Shown: positions 7,511-16,068 of the stretch, piece after piece
Layout of the letters: every line of letters begins with the position of its first letter
Numbering within the stretch: the stretch's first letter is position 1
Source: Leifsonia sp. 71-9
GTDB lineage: Bacteria; Actinomycetota; Actinomycetes; Actinomycetales; Microbacteriaceae
Direction of reading: 5' to 3'
Assembly (NCBI RefSeq): GCF_001898805.1
Contig: NZ_MKVJ01000021.1
Span: 444,529-508,528, forward strand
DNA: 64,000 bases
Notes under the pieces: model-generated
Told to the model about the DNA's origin: nothing
The model's input: the letters and a program-made list of their open reading frames with translations, nothing else
Databases searched by the model: none
Program-made: the position numbers and the translations under genes

Positions 7511-7569
7511 GCGTTGAGGCTAGTGGGCCAGCGTCCCAATCGGCTCGTGTCGCCGGTAGCCTGGGCGGC

Positions 7570-7932
7570 ATGGCCAACCTCACGGAAGAGCAGCGCGCGG
7601 CCCAGCGCAAACTCGTCGGCACGCTCAACCGGCGGAACGCGATGTGGTTCGAGCCGAACGGCGCGTTCTGCATCTGGCGTGACGAGGTCGCAGAGGAGTG
7701 GGGTGGTGGCATCCCTCAGCTCAGTGAGGCCTACGATGCCTTGGCGATTCCGTACGTCGTCCGCGTCGAACAAATGATCGTGAGCAAGCGGAAGAAGGTC
7801 GGATTCACGATCGTCGTCAACTGGGAGGACCTGCCCTGCTTAGTGCGGTGGGCACCGTCGTTCGAGAAGACGATCGACGGTGTACGCGCGGAGGTCGAGA
7901 AGGCGCGGGCGGCTGCGGAGACCGCACAGTGA
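7570..7932 (+). CDS. Hypothetical protein
   Basis: A 120-residue soluble protein. The N-terminal helix (LTEEQRAAQRKLVGTLNRRN) leads into an aromatic-rich core (MWFEPNGAFCIWRDE) and two likely strands (YVVRVEQMIV, GFTIVVNWEDLP). It ends in a charged helix. The ATG at 7570 is preferred over upstream starts because the protein-like part begins there. It lies 13 bases before the next gene, so the two probably form an operon. Family not recognised. Confidence 0.65.
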   Translation: MANLTEEQRAAQRKLVGTLNRRNAMWFEPNGAFCIWRDEVAEEWGGGIPQLSEAYDALAIPYVVRVEQMIVSKRKKVGFTIVVNWEDLPCLVRWAPSFEKTIDGVRAEVEKARAAAETAQ

Positions 7933-7945
7933 GGAGACCTGTCCC

Positions 7946-8797
7946 ATGACGGACGCCTGGTCGGAATGGGAGCAGCGCCTCGCGCACATCGCAGCTGCGG
8001 TCGAGCTTTGGAGCGGTCGAACGAAGACCGCGCCGGTGGTCCCCGCCGGGAGCGCACTGAGCGGCGACGACCGCCCAGCGCTGTCAGTCTCAAGCATTGC
8101 CTGGTACCCGCTGATCATCGCCGTCGAGCACCTTGACTTCGCGCTCTCGACGATGCGGGCCACACAGACGATGTACCCGACCAGCTACATGACGACGCTG
8201 CGGACGGCGTTGCTGACGGCATCGCAAGCGGCCTGGGTGCTGGCCCCTGTCCAGCGCGCCGAACGACGAGGGCGCGCGATGCGCCTGCGGATGCAGGATC
8301 TCGATGACCAACTCAAATTGGTGAACAGCGCGTCCGAGCTGACGAAAGGCCAGGAGCGCGCACGGACACACGACGTCGAGGAGTTGAACAAGCAACTGGA
8401 AGAGTGCCGGCACACTGCCGCCACGCTCGGCCTACCGAAGAGCAGCACGGCGAAGCTTAACAACACGGACATCATCACCGAAGCAGCCAAGCAACTGCAC
8501 GATGACCCGGTCGCGGCGTCCGGTGTACAGCTCCTGTGGCGGACGGGCTCAGCAGCCGCACACGGTCAACGCGCATACGCGCTCATGCGGATGAACACCA
8601 ACGTGGTGGAGAACGACGGGGAGCGGCGGGTGATGCAGCTGCGCGGCGACCTCGTCCACGACGTCGGCCCGGCGGTGGCCGCTGCGACTCTCGCGGCAAA
8701 CGAGGCGTTCCGGCTGTTCGACCTCCGATGCGGTCACGCGCCGGAGTCGATAGGGCAGTTGCAACGCATCATCGACCTGCTGCCCGGGCGGAGCTAA
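7946..8797 (+). CDS. Hypothetical helical protein
   Basis: A 283-residue, mostly helical soluble protein. GAGGAGA precedes the ATG at 7946. A charged helical stretch in the middle (LRMQDLDDQLKLVNSASELT, then HDVEELNKQLEECR) looks like a coiled coil. Near the C-terminus, LLWRTGSAAAHGQRAYAL contains an S-x-x-AHG pattern seen in several HEPN-like or SAVED-neighbour hypotheticals. That resemblance is weak and I do not assign it. It shares an operon-like arrangement with the gene at 7570 and precedes the YaaC-like gene. Confidence 0.7.
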   Translation: MTDAWSEWEQRLAHIAAAVELWSGRTKTAPVVPAGSALSGDDRPALSVSSIAWYPLIIAVEHLDFALSTMRATQTMYPTSYMTTLRTALLTASQAAWVLAPVQRAERRGRAMRLRMQDLDDQLKLVNSASELTKGQERARTHDVEELNKQLEECRHTAATLGLPKSSTAKLNNTDIITEAAKQLHDDPVAASGVQLLWRTGSAAAHGQRAYALMRMNTNVVENDGERRVMQLRGDLVHDVGPAVAAATLAANEAFRLFDLRCGHAPESIGQLQRIIDLLPGRS

Positions 8798-8969
8798 GCA
8801 TACAAGCGCCTATCATCTCGAACAGCTTCGGCTTGGCGGCCACAACACGCCAGTCGTGTTCGGCGCTCCCTGCGCGATCGCGGTGAAGCCGACCGCGCCC
8901 CTCGTTGCCCTCGGTCCTCAGCTAATTTCGGGGGCTCTTAGAGGTGTGTTCGGTGACTTGGGGTCTGCC

Positions 8970-10160
8970 ATGATGCGATTGGATAGAAGAGAAGCGGGGG
9001 TGCGGGATGGCTCAGAAGCGAGCGCAACGATGACAGTTGGGATGGCTGGGCGTCCTTTGGCGGCGCGGATGGGGGAAGCCGCTGCCAGCAAGGGCCGGGC
9101 TGTGGTTCCGGGTGTCGGGTCATTTCTCCACCCGATCTCACCCCGGGCGTCTGTCGCCGACCTGTGGTCAACGATGGACATCGCCGCCGCCGCGGGCGAA
9201 ACCGCGCTTCAGCGCTCGGGCTCCCCAAAACTAGACCTCGCGGCGCGTGCACGTCTAAGGGCTTATGTAAATCAGGCGCGCCAGTACTACGAGGCAGTCA
9301 CCAATGCCGATCCCGTAGCGAAGCCCCTCCTCGGCTACTATTTCGTCCTGAATGCCGCGAAGGCGTACCTGACAGCCATCGATCCTGATTCGACGAAAAA
9401 GTCAGCGTCCCACGGTATCGGTCAGAACAACTCTCACATGCAAGATCCTTACGATTTCTACCAAGAGCATTTCGAGGTAAAGCCGCCCGGTGTGTTTCAG
9501 CTGCTTGCTCGGAAGAGTGGCCGCGGATATGTGTGGAGCGCCGGCTCGATGAAGCTCTCCCGGCTTATGCCGTATCTAGCGGAGAGCACCGACCTGTTCT
9601 CCAGTTCGTTCGGAATACGACCGGCCCTAATACCTATCGACTCAATCCGAGTCGAGTCGTCCGGCAAGCGGCCAGATCAAGACGCCTGGTTAAGCGTTGA
9701 GATATCTCGAAATGCTCTAAAGGAAGCGGAGCTCAGCCCTCGTCTGCTTCTCACGAGAGCGGCAGCCTTCGCAGAGTCGTTCGATCTCGTCGACGCCGGA
9801 AGTGACGCGACTGCCACGTACCAGCTCAAGCAACCCGTGCACTATTCGGCAATGCCCGCTCCTTTATCCGGTCTCCGGGAAGCATTTGACAGGTCTCTCA
9901 TCGTGAGAAATCGGTCTCTCGCGCAGCCGCGCGACAGCGTCATAATTTCGCCACATGTCGATCTCGTATCAAGCGAGGGCATCACCTTTGCGGTGATGAT
10001 CCATCTGAGCAACATGGTGAGATATCGGCCCCACCACGTTGAAGAGCTGAGAGGCTCGGGCCACTGGTGGCTATTCACAAGCTGGGTGGACCGTGCGTGC
10101 GAGAACTTTCTCTTGGCGGTTTCCTCACGTATTGCGCTCGAAGAACATCTTGTCAGCTGA
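8970..10160 (+). CDS. YaaC-like protein of unknown function
   Basis: About 396 residues from the ATG at 8970; the true start is uncertain because the open frame extends to 8856 and no clear ribosome-binding site exists. The segment ARQYYEAVTNADPVAKPLLG, then YYFVLNAAKAYLTAIDPDS and a following HG matches the YaaC family pattern (tyrosine pair, P-x-x-x-YY, L-N-x-x-KA, then HG). YaaC proteins have no established function. Base composition and codon use are less GC-biased than neighbours, supporting horizontal acquisition. It ends the accessory cluster. Confidence 0.65.
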   Translation: MMRLDRREAGVRDGSEASATMTVGMAGRPLAARMGEAAASKGRAVVPGVGSFLHPISPRASVADLWSTMDIAAAAGETALQRSGSPKLDLAARARLRAYVNQARQYYEAVTNADPVAKPLLGYYFVLNAAKAYLTAIDPDSTKKSASHGIGQNNSHMQDPYDFYQEHFEVKPPGVFQLLARKSGRGYVWSAGSMKLSRLMPYLAESTDLFSSSFGIRPALIPIDSIRVESSGKRPDQDAWLSVEISRNALKEAELSPRLLLTRAAAFAESFDLVDAGSDATATYQLKQPVHYSAMPAPLSGLREAFDRSLIVRNRSLAQPRDSVIISPHVDLVSSEGITFAVMIHLSNMVRYRPHHVEELRGSGHWWLFTSWVDRACENFLLAVSSRIALEEHLVS

Positions 10161-10221
10161 CACGTCAGCGGCCCCGCTGAGGCAAGAGACACCATACCGA
10201 TAGGTGGCGCCCCAACAGGAC

Positions 10222-10478
10222 GTGCGTAAGCCGCCGCAGTTCTCGTCCCAGGCGTGGGCCGCTGACGACCGCCACTCGGCGACGCCGGCCCGACCTGCCC
10301 GTCGAATCTTGGGGACTACGTGAGGCGGCATGAGGACGACGCCTACTTCACGGTCTTCGGCCAAGCCGGCGCTCACTACGATGTTGCCCTCATCGTGGAG
10401 AGCCAAGTTGACGATCGCGGCAAGGCAGAGGCGATTGCGCAATGGCATGCGGTCCAAAATGGCCTTCCATATCGCTAG
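10222..10478 (+). pseudogene. Broken small ORF in the 10.16-10.73 kb gap
   Basis: From GTG 10222 one frame encodes a 33-residue start (RKPPQFSSQAWAADDRHSAT). At about 10305-10315, near a GGGG run, the plus-1 frame becomes convincing (GDYVRRHEDDAYFTVFGQAG, HYDVALIVESQVDDRGKAEA) to the stop at 10476. Together they would give an 85-residue protein. This is probably a decayed or mis-sequenced small gene. The rest of the gap to 10728 shows nothing I can support. Confidence 0.4.
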
Positions 10479-10728
10479 TCGCGCACATGCTCGCCTATGC
10501 CTCCGCGATTCGAATTCGGAAGAGGCGCCAGCCCGCTGGAACGGCTGCACGGCATCGGTGCGGAACCAGTCCGTCGCGGGCGGCCCCAGGTCGGTGCTCC
10601 GGTTTCCATCGGATACTCACTTCTGCGGTCATGCGCAACCCGAGTTGAAGTCGCGTTCGAAAGGGCGCCCTCCTGCGTAATCTGGAGGGCTGAGCACCTC
10701 GCGGGGATTTCCGACGTAACGAACTCCG

Positions 10729-11031
10729 TCAGGTCTCCTGCGGGTGGCCGCCCTGTTCGGGCTCGCCCGTGAGCGTCAGGATCGCCCGCTCGGTCAGGTC
10801 GCCCCGTTTCGCCTGTCGATCGACGCCGAAGAGATAGACGGCGTCGAGCACGCCCAGGGTGTTGGTGACGAGCAATCCCACGAACCAGGGCTTGCTGCCA
10901 TTGCGCGCGGCGCGCCACATCGACGCGCCCTTCCACGCCAGGCTCCAGGCGACGACGGCGACGAAGGCCCCCCGGGCACCCGGGGGGATGTCGTGCATCG
11001 GCGTCCGCGATGCACCGTGATGGCTGTTCAT
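10729..11031 (-). CDS. DUF5652-like small membrane protein
   Basis: A 100-residue protein with two hydrophobic segments. FVAVVAWSLAWKGASMWRAA is followed by RNGSKPWFVGLLVTNTLGVL and a closing YLFGVD. The pattern W-K-G-x-x-x-W-R-A-A-R-N...W-F-x-x-L-L-x-x-N-T-L-G is characteristic of DUF5652. Function is unknown. The start at 11031 follows a purine-rich GAATGAGG. It is divergent from a universal stress protein gene, and the gap contains a DosR-like box whose centre lies 42.5 bases from this ATG. Confidence 0.75.
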   Translation of the reverse strand: MNSHHGASRTPMHDIPPGARGAFVAVVAWSLAWKGASMWRAARNGSKPWFVGLLVTNTLGVLDAVYLFGVDRQAKRGDLTERAILTLTGEPEQGGHPQET

Positions 11032-11066
11032 GACCTCATTCGACCGTGCGTGCCTCGCGACGGCAA

Positions 11067-11080
11067 GGGCCGAAGGTCCC
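11067..11080. promoter_or_regulatory. DosR/DevR-like box 1
   Basis: GGGCCGAAGGTCCC (reverse complement GGGACCTTCGGCCC) keeps the GGGAC...G-CCC core of the mycobacterial DosR box. It sits between the divergent DUF5652 and universal stress protein genes. An identical 14-mer occurs at 15029. Binding by the regulator encoded at 19595-20251 is inferred. Confidence 0.65.
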
Positions 11081-11144
11081 GGTGGTCGGGTGCGAGCCGG
11101 TGCCATGCTCGGGAGCAGCAGCACGAGCACGGGATGGAGCAGCG

Positions 11145-12008
11145 ATGAGCGACGGGCGCACGGTGGTCGGATTCGACGGGACGCCGGCCGCCTGGCGCGC
11201 GCTGGACTGGGCGACCGAGCGCGTCGCGGCGCGCGGCGGGCGCCTGGACATCGTCCAGGCGGTTGATCGCAGGCTCGGCGAAACGCTCACCGGCCGGGAC
11301 GCGTCGGGCACCACCGCCGCGGAGGAGGGCCTCCGGGCCGCCGCCGAGCATGCCCGGGCGCTCGCTCCGCAGGCGCTCGTCGAATCACGCTGGATGGACG
11401 GGCCGCCGACACGGGCTTTGATCGCGGCCGCGGTCGACGCGACCCTCCTCGTCGTGGGCACGGACCGGCGCCCGGGCGGCGGGGACGGCGCCGCGGTCGG
11501 TTCGGTGCCTCTGACCGTCGCGGCCAAGGTCGGCTGCGTGGTCGCCGTCATCCCGGACTCCCCGCGCGCGGCGAGGAAGGTCGTCGTCGCGGGCGTCGAT
11601 GCGTCACCCTACGCCCGCTCGGCGCTGGCTCTCGCCGTCACGGAGGCCAGCTGGCTCGGCGGTCAGGTCGAAGCCGTGCACGCCTGGGACGTCCCGGAGC
11701 CGTTCGAGCGTCCGCTCGACGACGATCGCACCGACCCGGTCGCCGCCGCTCGGGAGCAGCGGGTGATCCCCGACGCCATCGCCGACGTCCCCATCGCGCG
11801 GACAGCCGCGATCGTACCGGTCATGGTGCGCAGCAACCCGGCGGACGCGTTGGTGAGCCGGGGAACGGGCGCGGCCGCCATCGTGGTCGGCACCCGCGGT
11901 CGGGGGCGCGTCGCCTCGTCCCTGCTGGGGTCGGTCAGCCGCGACCTGCTCGAGAACATCCCGTGCCCCGTTCTGGTGACCCCGAAGGAGTGGAGAGACC
12001 ATGGATGA
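11145..12008 (+). CDS. Tandem universal stress protein (UspA) domain protein
   Basis: A 287-residue protein with two UspA domains, about residues 3-140 and 148-285. The second keeps the nucleotide-binding signature GTRGRGRVASSLLGSVS (G-2x-G-9x-G-S). The first is less canonical (VVGTDRRPGGG). The ATG at 11145 is chosen over 11046 because MSDGRTVVGFDGTP is the normal domain start. Tandem Usp proteins are abundant in actinobacterial dormancy regulons and are thought to bind ATP or cAMP. It overlaps the next usp gene by eight bases. A DosR-like box lies 71 bases upstream. Confidence 0.92.
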   Translation: MSDGRTVVGFDGTPAAWRALDWATERVAARGGRLDIVQAVDRRLGETLTGRDASGTTAAEEGLRAAAEHARALAPQALVESRWMDGPPTRALIAAAVDATLLVVGTDRRPGGGDGAAVGSVPLTVAAKVGCVVAVIPDSPRAARKVVVAGVDASPYARSALALAVTEASWLGGQVEAVHAWDVPEPFERPLDDDRTDPVAAAREQRVIPDAIADVPIARTAAIVPVMVRSNPADALVSRGTGAAAIVVGTRGRGRVASSLLGSVSRDLLENIPCPVLVTPKEWRDHG

Positions 12009-12855
12009 CAGGACGATCGTGGGCTGGGACGGCTCGCAGGAATCGGAGCGCGCCCTCGACTGGGCCATGGCGCGGGCGGAGGCCGAGCACGACGGGATCC
12101 TCCTCGTGGACGTGGAGGACACGGAGACCGGGGCGCCGGGGCTGGTCGTGACAGAGCAGATGGTGGCGGAACGCCACCTCGCCGCCGACGCCCGGGCCGA
12201 GCGCGCCGCTGCAGCACACCCCGGTTTGCGGATCAGCACCCACATCATGGCGGGCGACCGGCTGGAGGAGTTGCGGCGGTTCTCCCGCCCCGACACCCTC
12301 GTGGTCGTCGGCACGAGTCGGCGCACCTGGCCGCACGCGCGCTATCGCTGGTCGATCGGAGCGAAGCTCGCCGCCGTCGCCAGTGGCGCCGTCGCCATCA
12401 TCCCCGAGATCCCGGAAGGCCGCTCGACGGTCGTCGCCGGCATCGACGGTTCGGAGGTGTCGATGAAGGCGGCCCGCTTCGCCGCCCGTGAGGCCCGTCG
12501 GCTGGGCGCGTCGCTCCGGCTCGTCCACGCCTGGGCGGAGCCCGCGATCGCCGCACGCGGCATGGCGGCGGATGCGGTGTTCCTCGACCAGATCCGCGAT
12601 GAGCACCGCCGGATCCTGCAGTCGGCGGCCCGCGCCGTCCGCTCCGCGAACCCCGACCTCACGACGACGATGTCGCTGGTGCACGGCGAGCCGGCCCGAG
12701 CGCTGGCCGAGGAGCTGGACGACGCCTGTCTGCTCGTCGTCGGAACGGCGCAGTACACCGGCATCGACCGCCTCCTGCTCGGGTCCGTCAGCCATGCGAT
12801 GGTCATCGACATCAGCGTGCCGACGGTGATCGTCTCGACGGACGCCCTCGTCTGA
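12001..12855 (+). CDS. Tandem universal stress protein (UspA) domain protein
   Basis: A 284-residue protein with two UspA domains, starting MDDRTIVGWDGSQ. The second domain carries GTAQYTGIDRLLLGSVSHAM, a complete nucleotide-binding loop. The first domain ends with a GTSRRTW variant lacking the glycine-rich form. The gene overlaps the preceding usp by eight bases, so the pair is one operon, probably driven from the DosR-like box at 11067. It is convergent with the minus-strand usp at 12862, with only six bases between stops. Confidence 0.92.
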   Translation: MDDRTIVGWDGSQESERALDWAMARAEAEHDGILLVDVEDTETGAPGLVVTEQMVAERHLAADARAERAAAAHPGLRISTHIMAGDRLEELRRFSRPDTLVVVGTSRRTWPHARYRWSIGAKLAAVASGAVAIIPEIPEGRSTVVAGIDGSEVSMKAARFAAREARRLGASLRLVHAWAEPAIAARGMAADAVFLDQIRDEHRRILQSAARAVRSANPDLTTTMSLVHGEPARALAEELDDACLLVVGTAQYTGIDRLLLGSVSHAMVIDISVPTVIVSTDALV

Positions 12856-12861
12856 CCCGGC

Positions 12862-13764
12862 TCAACGGTCGAGAGAGGAGCTCTCCGCTCCGATGACGAC
12901 AGTCGGCGCGGCGAGGTCGAGCACGAGCCCGTGCGAGACCGAACCGAGCCAGGCGCGCTTCCAACCCGTGAGACGACGACTGCTGACCACCAGCATGAAC
13001 GCGTCCTGCGAGCGGGAGCGCAACCCGGAGATCGCGTTCTCGCGCAGCAGCACCGGTTCCACGTTGACGCTGGGATGCCGTTCCCGCACCGTGCGCACGT
13101 GATCCTCCAGGAGTTCGGCGTGCGCCGACTGCTGTGCGTCGATGAAACCGTCGAATTCGTCGTCCGGGACGACCAGGGGCTCCGCGGCGAGCGGCTCCTG
13201 CCAGCAGTGCACGATGGTGAGGGTGTGCTGCGCGGCTTCCGCCTGCTCGGCGGCGTACGCCAGTGCGCGGCGGGCCACGGCCGAACCGTCGACGCCGACC
13301 ACGATCCCGGTCCGATCCCGGTCGGCGACCCGCTCCTCCATCGGAACGATCGCCACCGGACCGTCCGCCGCCGTCGCGAGCCGGGCACCCAGCGACCAGC
13401 CGTACCGCAGCCGGGGTCCGACCCGTCGGCGCGTGCCCACCACGACCAGCGTTCCGGGACCGGTCTGCGTTCTGAGGATCTCCTCTGGATCGCCCACGAG
13501 CAGGGCGCTCGAGGAGACGGCGCCGCGATGCTCGAGTGCGAGGTCGTCCATCCGCCGCGCGAGCCGCCCCTCCTCCTCCACGGTGGCGCGGTCGAGCGCA
13601 CGCGGGTCGCCGCGGAACAGCCCGCGATCCACGACGTCGAAGACCTCGACGGTCCCGCCGACGTCGCCGGCGTGACGTATCGCCCACGCGACGGCAGCGT
13701 CTGCGGGCTCCGTCCCATCCCAGCACACGACGGTCCGTTCGGGCGCCGCCGCCCCGGGGGTCAC
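12862..13764 (-). CDS. Tandem universal stress protein (UspA) domain protein
   Basis: A 300-residue two-domain Usp. The GTG at 13764 overlaps the flavodoxin stop (GTGA) and begins just before PERTVVCWDGTEPAD, the normal domain start; a longer in-frame ATG at 13812 would run into the flavodoxin gene. The first domain has GTRRRVGPRLRYGWSLGAR. The second has SSRRLTGWKRAWLGSVSHGL, where the first Gly of the nucleotide loop is replaced by Ser. It is the last gene of a five-gene minus-strand operon starting at 16506. Confidence 0.9.
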   Translation of the reverse strand: MTPGAAAPERTVVCWDGTEPADAAVAWAIRHAGDVGGTVEVFDVVDRGLFRGDPRALDRATVEEEGRLARRMDDLALEHRGAVSSSALLVGDPEEILRTQTGPGTLVVVGTRRRVGPRLRYGWSLGARLATAADGPVAIVPMEERVADRDRTGIVVGVDGSAVARRALAYAAEQAEAAQHTLTIVHCWQEPLAAEPLVVPDDEFDGFIDAQQSAHAELLEDHVRTVRERHPSVNVEPVLLRENAISGLRSRSQDAFMLVVSSRRLTGWKRAWLGSVSHGLVLDLAAPTVVIGAESSSLDR

Positions 13765-14318
13765 CGCGCACCCGCTCGCGAGCCGACGGCCTGCGCCAGC
13801 GTTCCGCCCCACGCGCGGGCGCGCTCGAGTTCACCGGCTTCGAGCGCGCTGTCCTTGTCCACGAGGAAGCTCGCCCGATCGGCGAAGCGTCGCGACCCGG
13901 CCGCGCGGAGGCGCTTGTCGAGGGCTGCCGCTGCCGAACCGGAGAACAGCTCCGTCATGTCGGCGCGGGTGTCGAAGGCGGCGAACAGGCCGGGGAGGGT
14001 GCCGCAGCTGTCGAGCCACTCACCCATCCCGATGCCCTCGGCGTCCGGTTCCAGGGTCAGCGCTCGATCCGGGTCGTCGCCCCAGCGGCCGGCCTCGGCG
14101 CGCGTCGAGGGTCTGCTCAGCCCGTGCACGTGGGTCGGAGCGCCGACCACGATCGCATCGGCGTCGGGGAACGTCTCGGGTGCGTCCTTGACGGGCAGCA
14201 CCGTGACGTCCGGTCCGCCGCGCATGCCCTCGGCGATCGCCTCGGCGATACGGCGGGTGCTGCCGAACATCGACTCGTACACGATGACCACCCGGCCGTT
14301 CGCGGCTCCCGCGCTCAT
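13761..14318 (-). CDS. Flavodoxin-domain protein
   Basis: A 185-residue protein with the flavodoxin FMN phosphate-binding signature near the N-terminus (VVIVYESMFGSTRRIAEAIA) and the second strand-loop AIVVGAPTHVHGLS. It is longer than electron-carrier flavodoxins, with a helical insert containing LPGLFAAFDTRADMTE, as in flavodoxin-like proteins of actinobacterial stress loci. It presumably carries electrons or acts as a flavin-dependent quinone or redox protein. Its ATG overlaps the BON gene stop and its stop overlaps the usp start, so the three are translationally coupled. Confidence 0.88.
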   Translation of the reverse strand: MSAGAANGRVVIVYESMFGSTRRIAEAIAEGMRGGPDVTVLPVKDAPETFPDADAIVVGAPTHVHGLSRPSTRAEAGRWGDDPDRALTLEPDAEGIGMGEWLDSCGTLPGLFAAFDTRADMTELFSGSAAAALDKRLRAAGSRRFADRASFLVDKDSALEAGELERARAWGGTLAQAVGSRAGAR

Positions 14319-14992
14319 CGGATCGCCTCGGGCTCGACCCGGAGGAGATCGTGCACCATCCGGACGTGCGGCGATGCCCAGGCGATGCGGGTCGCGTGGC
14401 GGCGTTCCGTCCACGAGCTCACCGCGCCCGTGAGAGTCACCTCGTCGCCGTCGACCGTCACCTCGATGCGCCGCGCGTCGAGGATCGCATTGCGCGTGAT
14501 TCCGTTGGCGATCTGCTCGGCGATGTCGTCCGCTGCCGGGCGCCGGGTCAGTTCGATGCGGCTCTCGACCGAGCGCACGCCGCAGATCCGTTCGACGGCG
14601 CGTTTGGCGGCGGCACGCTGCGCATCCCATTCGACGGTGCCGCTCAGCACGACATGATGCCCGTCGACCTGGGCGTGGATGCCGTCGTGGGGGACGCCGC
14701 TGGTCCAGGCGAGGATCGCGTCGATCGCTGCGGCGAGTCGACGCCCTTCGGGCTCCCGCGCGGTCGACGGGAGGCTCAGCTCGTCCGCGACGGTGCGCAC
14801 ACCGGCCACGCGCTGGACGGCGTCGACGGCGGCGATGCGCTCGTGGAGCGTGGCGACCTCGCCCGTGAGGGTCACGACTCCGTTCTCGACGGAGACGCCG
14901 ATCGCGGGGGCGCTCACATCCGGGGTCCACGCGAGCTCGGCTTCGACCGCGCGGCGGACGGCGAGATCGCTGAAGATGATTGTGGCGTTCAT
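14315..14992 (-). CDS. Triple BON-domain protein
   Basis: A 225-residue protein made of three BON repeats at about residues 8-75, 82-150 and 155-222. Each has the A/S-V-x-N/D-G-x-V-x-L-x-G-x-V motif (VSVENGVVTLTGEV, AQVDGHHVVLSGTV, VTVDGDEVTLTGAV). BON proteins bind phospholipid or polymer surfaces and protect the envelope in stress (OsmY-like). There is no signal peptide. Start is 14992 or 15004; neither has a ribosome-binding site. With a start at 14992 the DosR-like box centre lies 43.5 bases upstream, as expected for a leaderless activated promoter. It is followed by coupled flavodoxin and usp genes. Confidence 0.88.
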   Translation of the reverse strand: MNATIIFSDLAVRRAVEAELAWTPDVSAPAIGVSVENGVVTLTGEVATLHERIAAVDAVQRVAGVRTVADELSLPSTAREPEGRRLAAAIDAILAWTSGVPHDGIHAQVDGHHVVLSGTVEWDAQRAAAKRAVERICGVRSVESRIELTRRPAADDIAEQIANGITRNAILDARRIEVTVDGDEVTLTGAVSSWTERRHATRIAWASPHVRMVHDLLRVEPEAIR

Positions 14993-15028
14993 GCGGCCAA
15001 GCATCCACGCCGCACGGTCGCCCGGGGT

Positions 15029-15042
15029 GGGCCGAAGGTCCC
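15029..15042. promoter_or_regulatory. DosR/DevR-like box 2
   Basis: GGGCCGAAGGTCCC, identical to box 1, lies in the 51-base gap between the minus-strand alcohol dehydrogenase and the BON gene. It would drive the BON-flavodoxin-usp part of the operon as an internal promoter. Confidence 0.65.
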
Positions 15043-15055
15043 GTGGCGCGGCCGG

Positions 15056-16063
15056 TCAGGCGGGGACGTCTCCTGGCGCGACCCGCACGACGAGCGAGCC
15101 GCCGGCCCGACCCGAGCGGACCCTGTCGATCGCCTCCGCGACGTCGTCGAACGGGACGACCGTGACGCGCGGACGCAGGTGCAGAGTGCGTGCCAGAGCG
15201 AGGAACCGTGTGCCGTCCTCCCGGGTGTTCGCGGTGACCGTGCGCAGATCGCGCTCCCGGAACAGCGAGTCCTCGTAGACGAGGGAGGGGATGTCGCTCA
15301 TCTCGATCCCGGCGAGCACGACGGTGCCGCCGCTGACAGTGGCCGCGAGGGCGACGGGGACGAGTCCGCCTGCCGGCGCGAACACGATCGCCGCGTCCAG
15401 CGGCTCCGGCGGCCGCTCGGCCTCGTCGCCGACGAACGTCGCCCCGAGCTCGCGGGCGAGCGCCCGGTTCTGCTCACCGCGCGTCATCGCGAACACCCGG
15501 GCGCCGCCCGCCATGGCGAGTTGCGCTGTGACGTGCGCGCTGGATCCGAAGCCGTAGATCCCGAGGTTCCCGCCGGGCGGGAGGTTCGCGCGGCGGAGTG
15601 CGCGGTAGCCGATGATCCCGGCACAGAGCAGAGGGGCGATGCGGACGGGATCGACGTCGCCGTCGACGGGATACACGTACGCGGCGGGTGCCGTGAGGTA
15701 CTCGGCGAAGCCGCCGTCCGCGTCCCACCCGGTGTACTCCGAGTGCGGGCAGAGGTTCTCCGCCCCGCGCCGGCAGAAGGCGCACTGGCCGCAGGTGCGG
15801 CGCAGCCACGCCACGCCCACCCGATCGCCGAGCGCGACACCGGTGACGGCCGTGCCGCGGCCGACCACGCGCCCCACCGCCTGGTGGCCCGGGATGACGT
15901 GCGGACGATGGACGGGGATCTCGTGATCGACGACGTGGAGGTCGGTGCGGCACACTCCGCACACCTCGACCTCGACCAGCACCTCGTCGACCGACGGCTC
16001 CGGGACGGGCACCCGCACCTGCTCCAGCCCCCCGCTCGTCCCCGTGGTCCGCCAAGCCCGCAT
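15056..16063 (-). CDS. Zinc-dependent alcohol dehydrogenase (MDR family)
   Basis: A 335-residue medium-chain dehydrogenase. Catalytic-zinc ligands appear in CGVCRTDLH and PGHQAVGRV. The structural zinc site is the four-Cys lobe CGQCAFCRRGAENLC. The coenzyme-binding loop is GIYGFGSSAH, a variant of GxGxxG with Ser-Ser. The ATG at 16063 lies six bases after the stop of the membrane protein gene, fitting an operon. It resembles actinobacterial AdhA-type enzymes that interconvert alcohols and aldehydes with NAD(P). In this island it probably disposes of reducing equivalents. Confidence 0.92.
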   Translation of the reverse strand: MRAWRTTGTSGGLEQVRVPVPEPSVDEVLVEVEVCGVCRTDLHVVDHEIPVHRPHVIPGHQAVGRVVGRGTAVTGVALGDRVGVAWLRRTCGQCAFCRRGAENLCPHSEYTGWDADGGFAEYLTAPAAYVYPVDGDVDPVRIAPLLCAGIIGYRALRRANLPPGGNLGIYGFGSSAHVTAQLAMAGGARVFAMTRGEQNRALARELGATFVGDEAERPPEPLDAAIVFAPAGGLVPVALAATVSGGTVVLAGIEMSDIPSLVYEDSLFRERDLRTVTANTREDGTRFLALARTLHLRPRVTVVPFDDVAEAIDRVRSGRAGGSLVVRVAPGDVPA

Positions 16064-16068
16064 CGACG

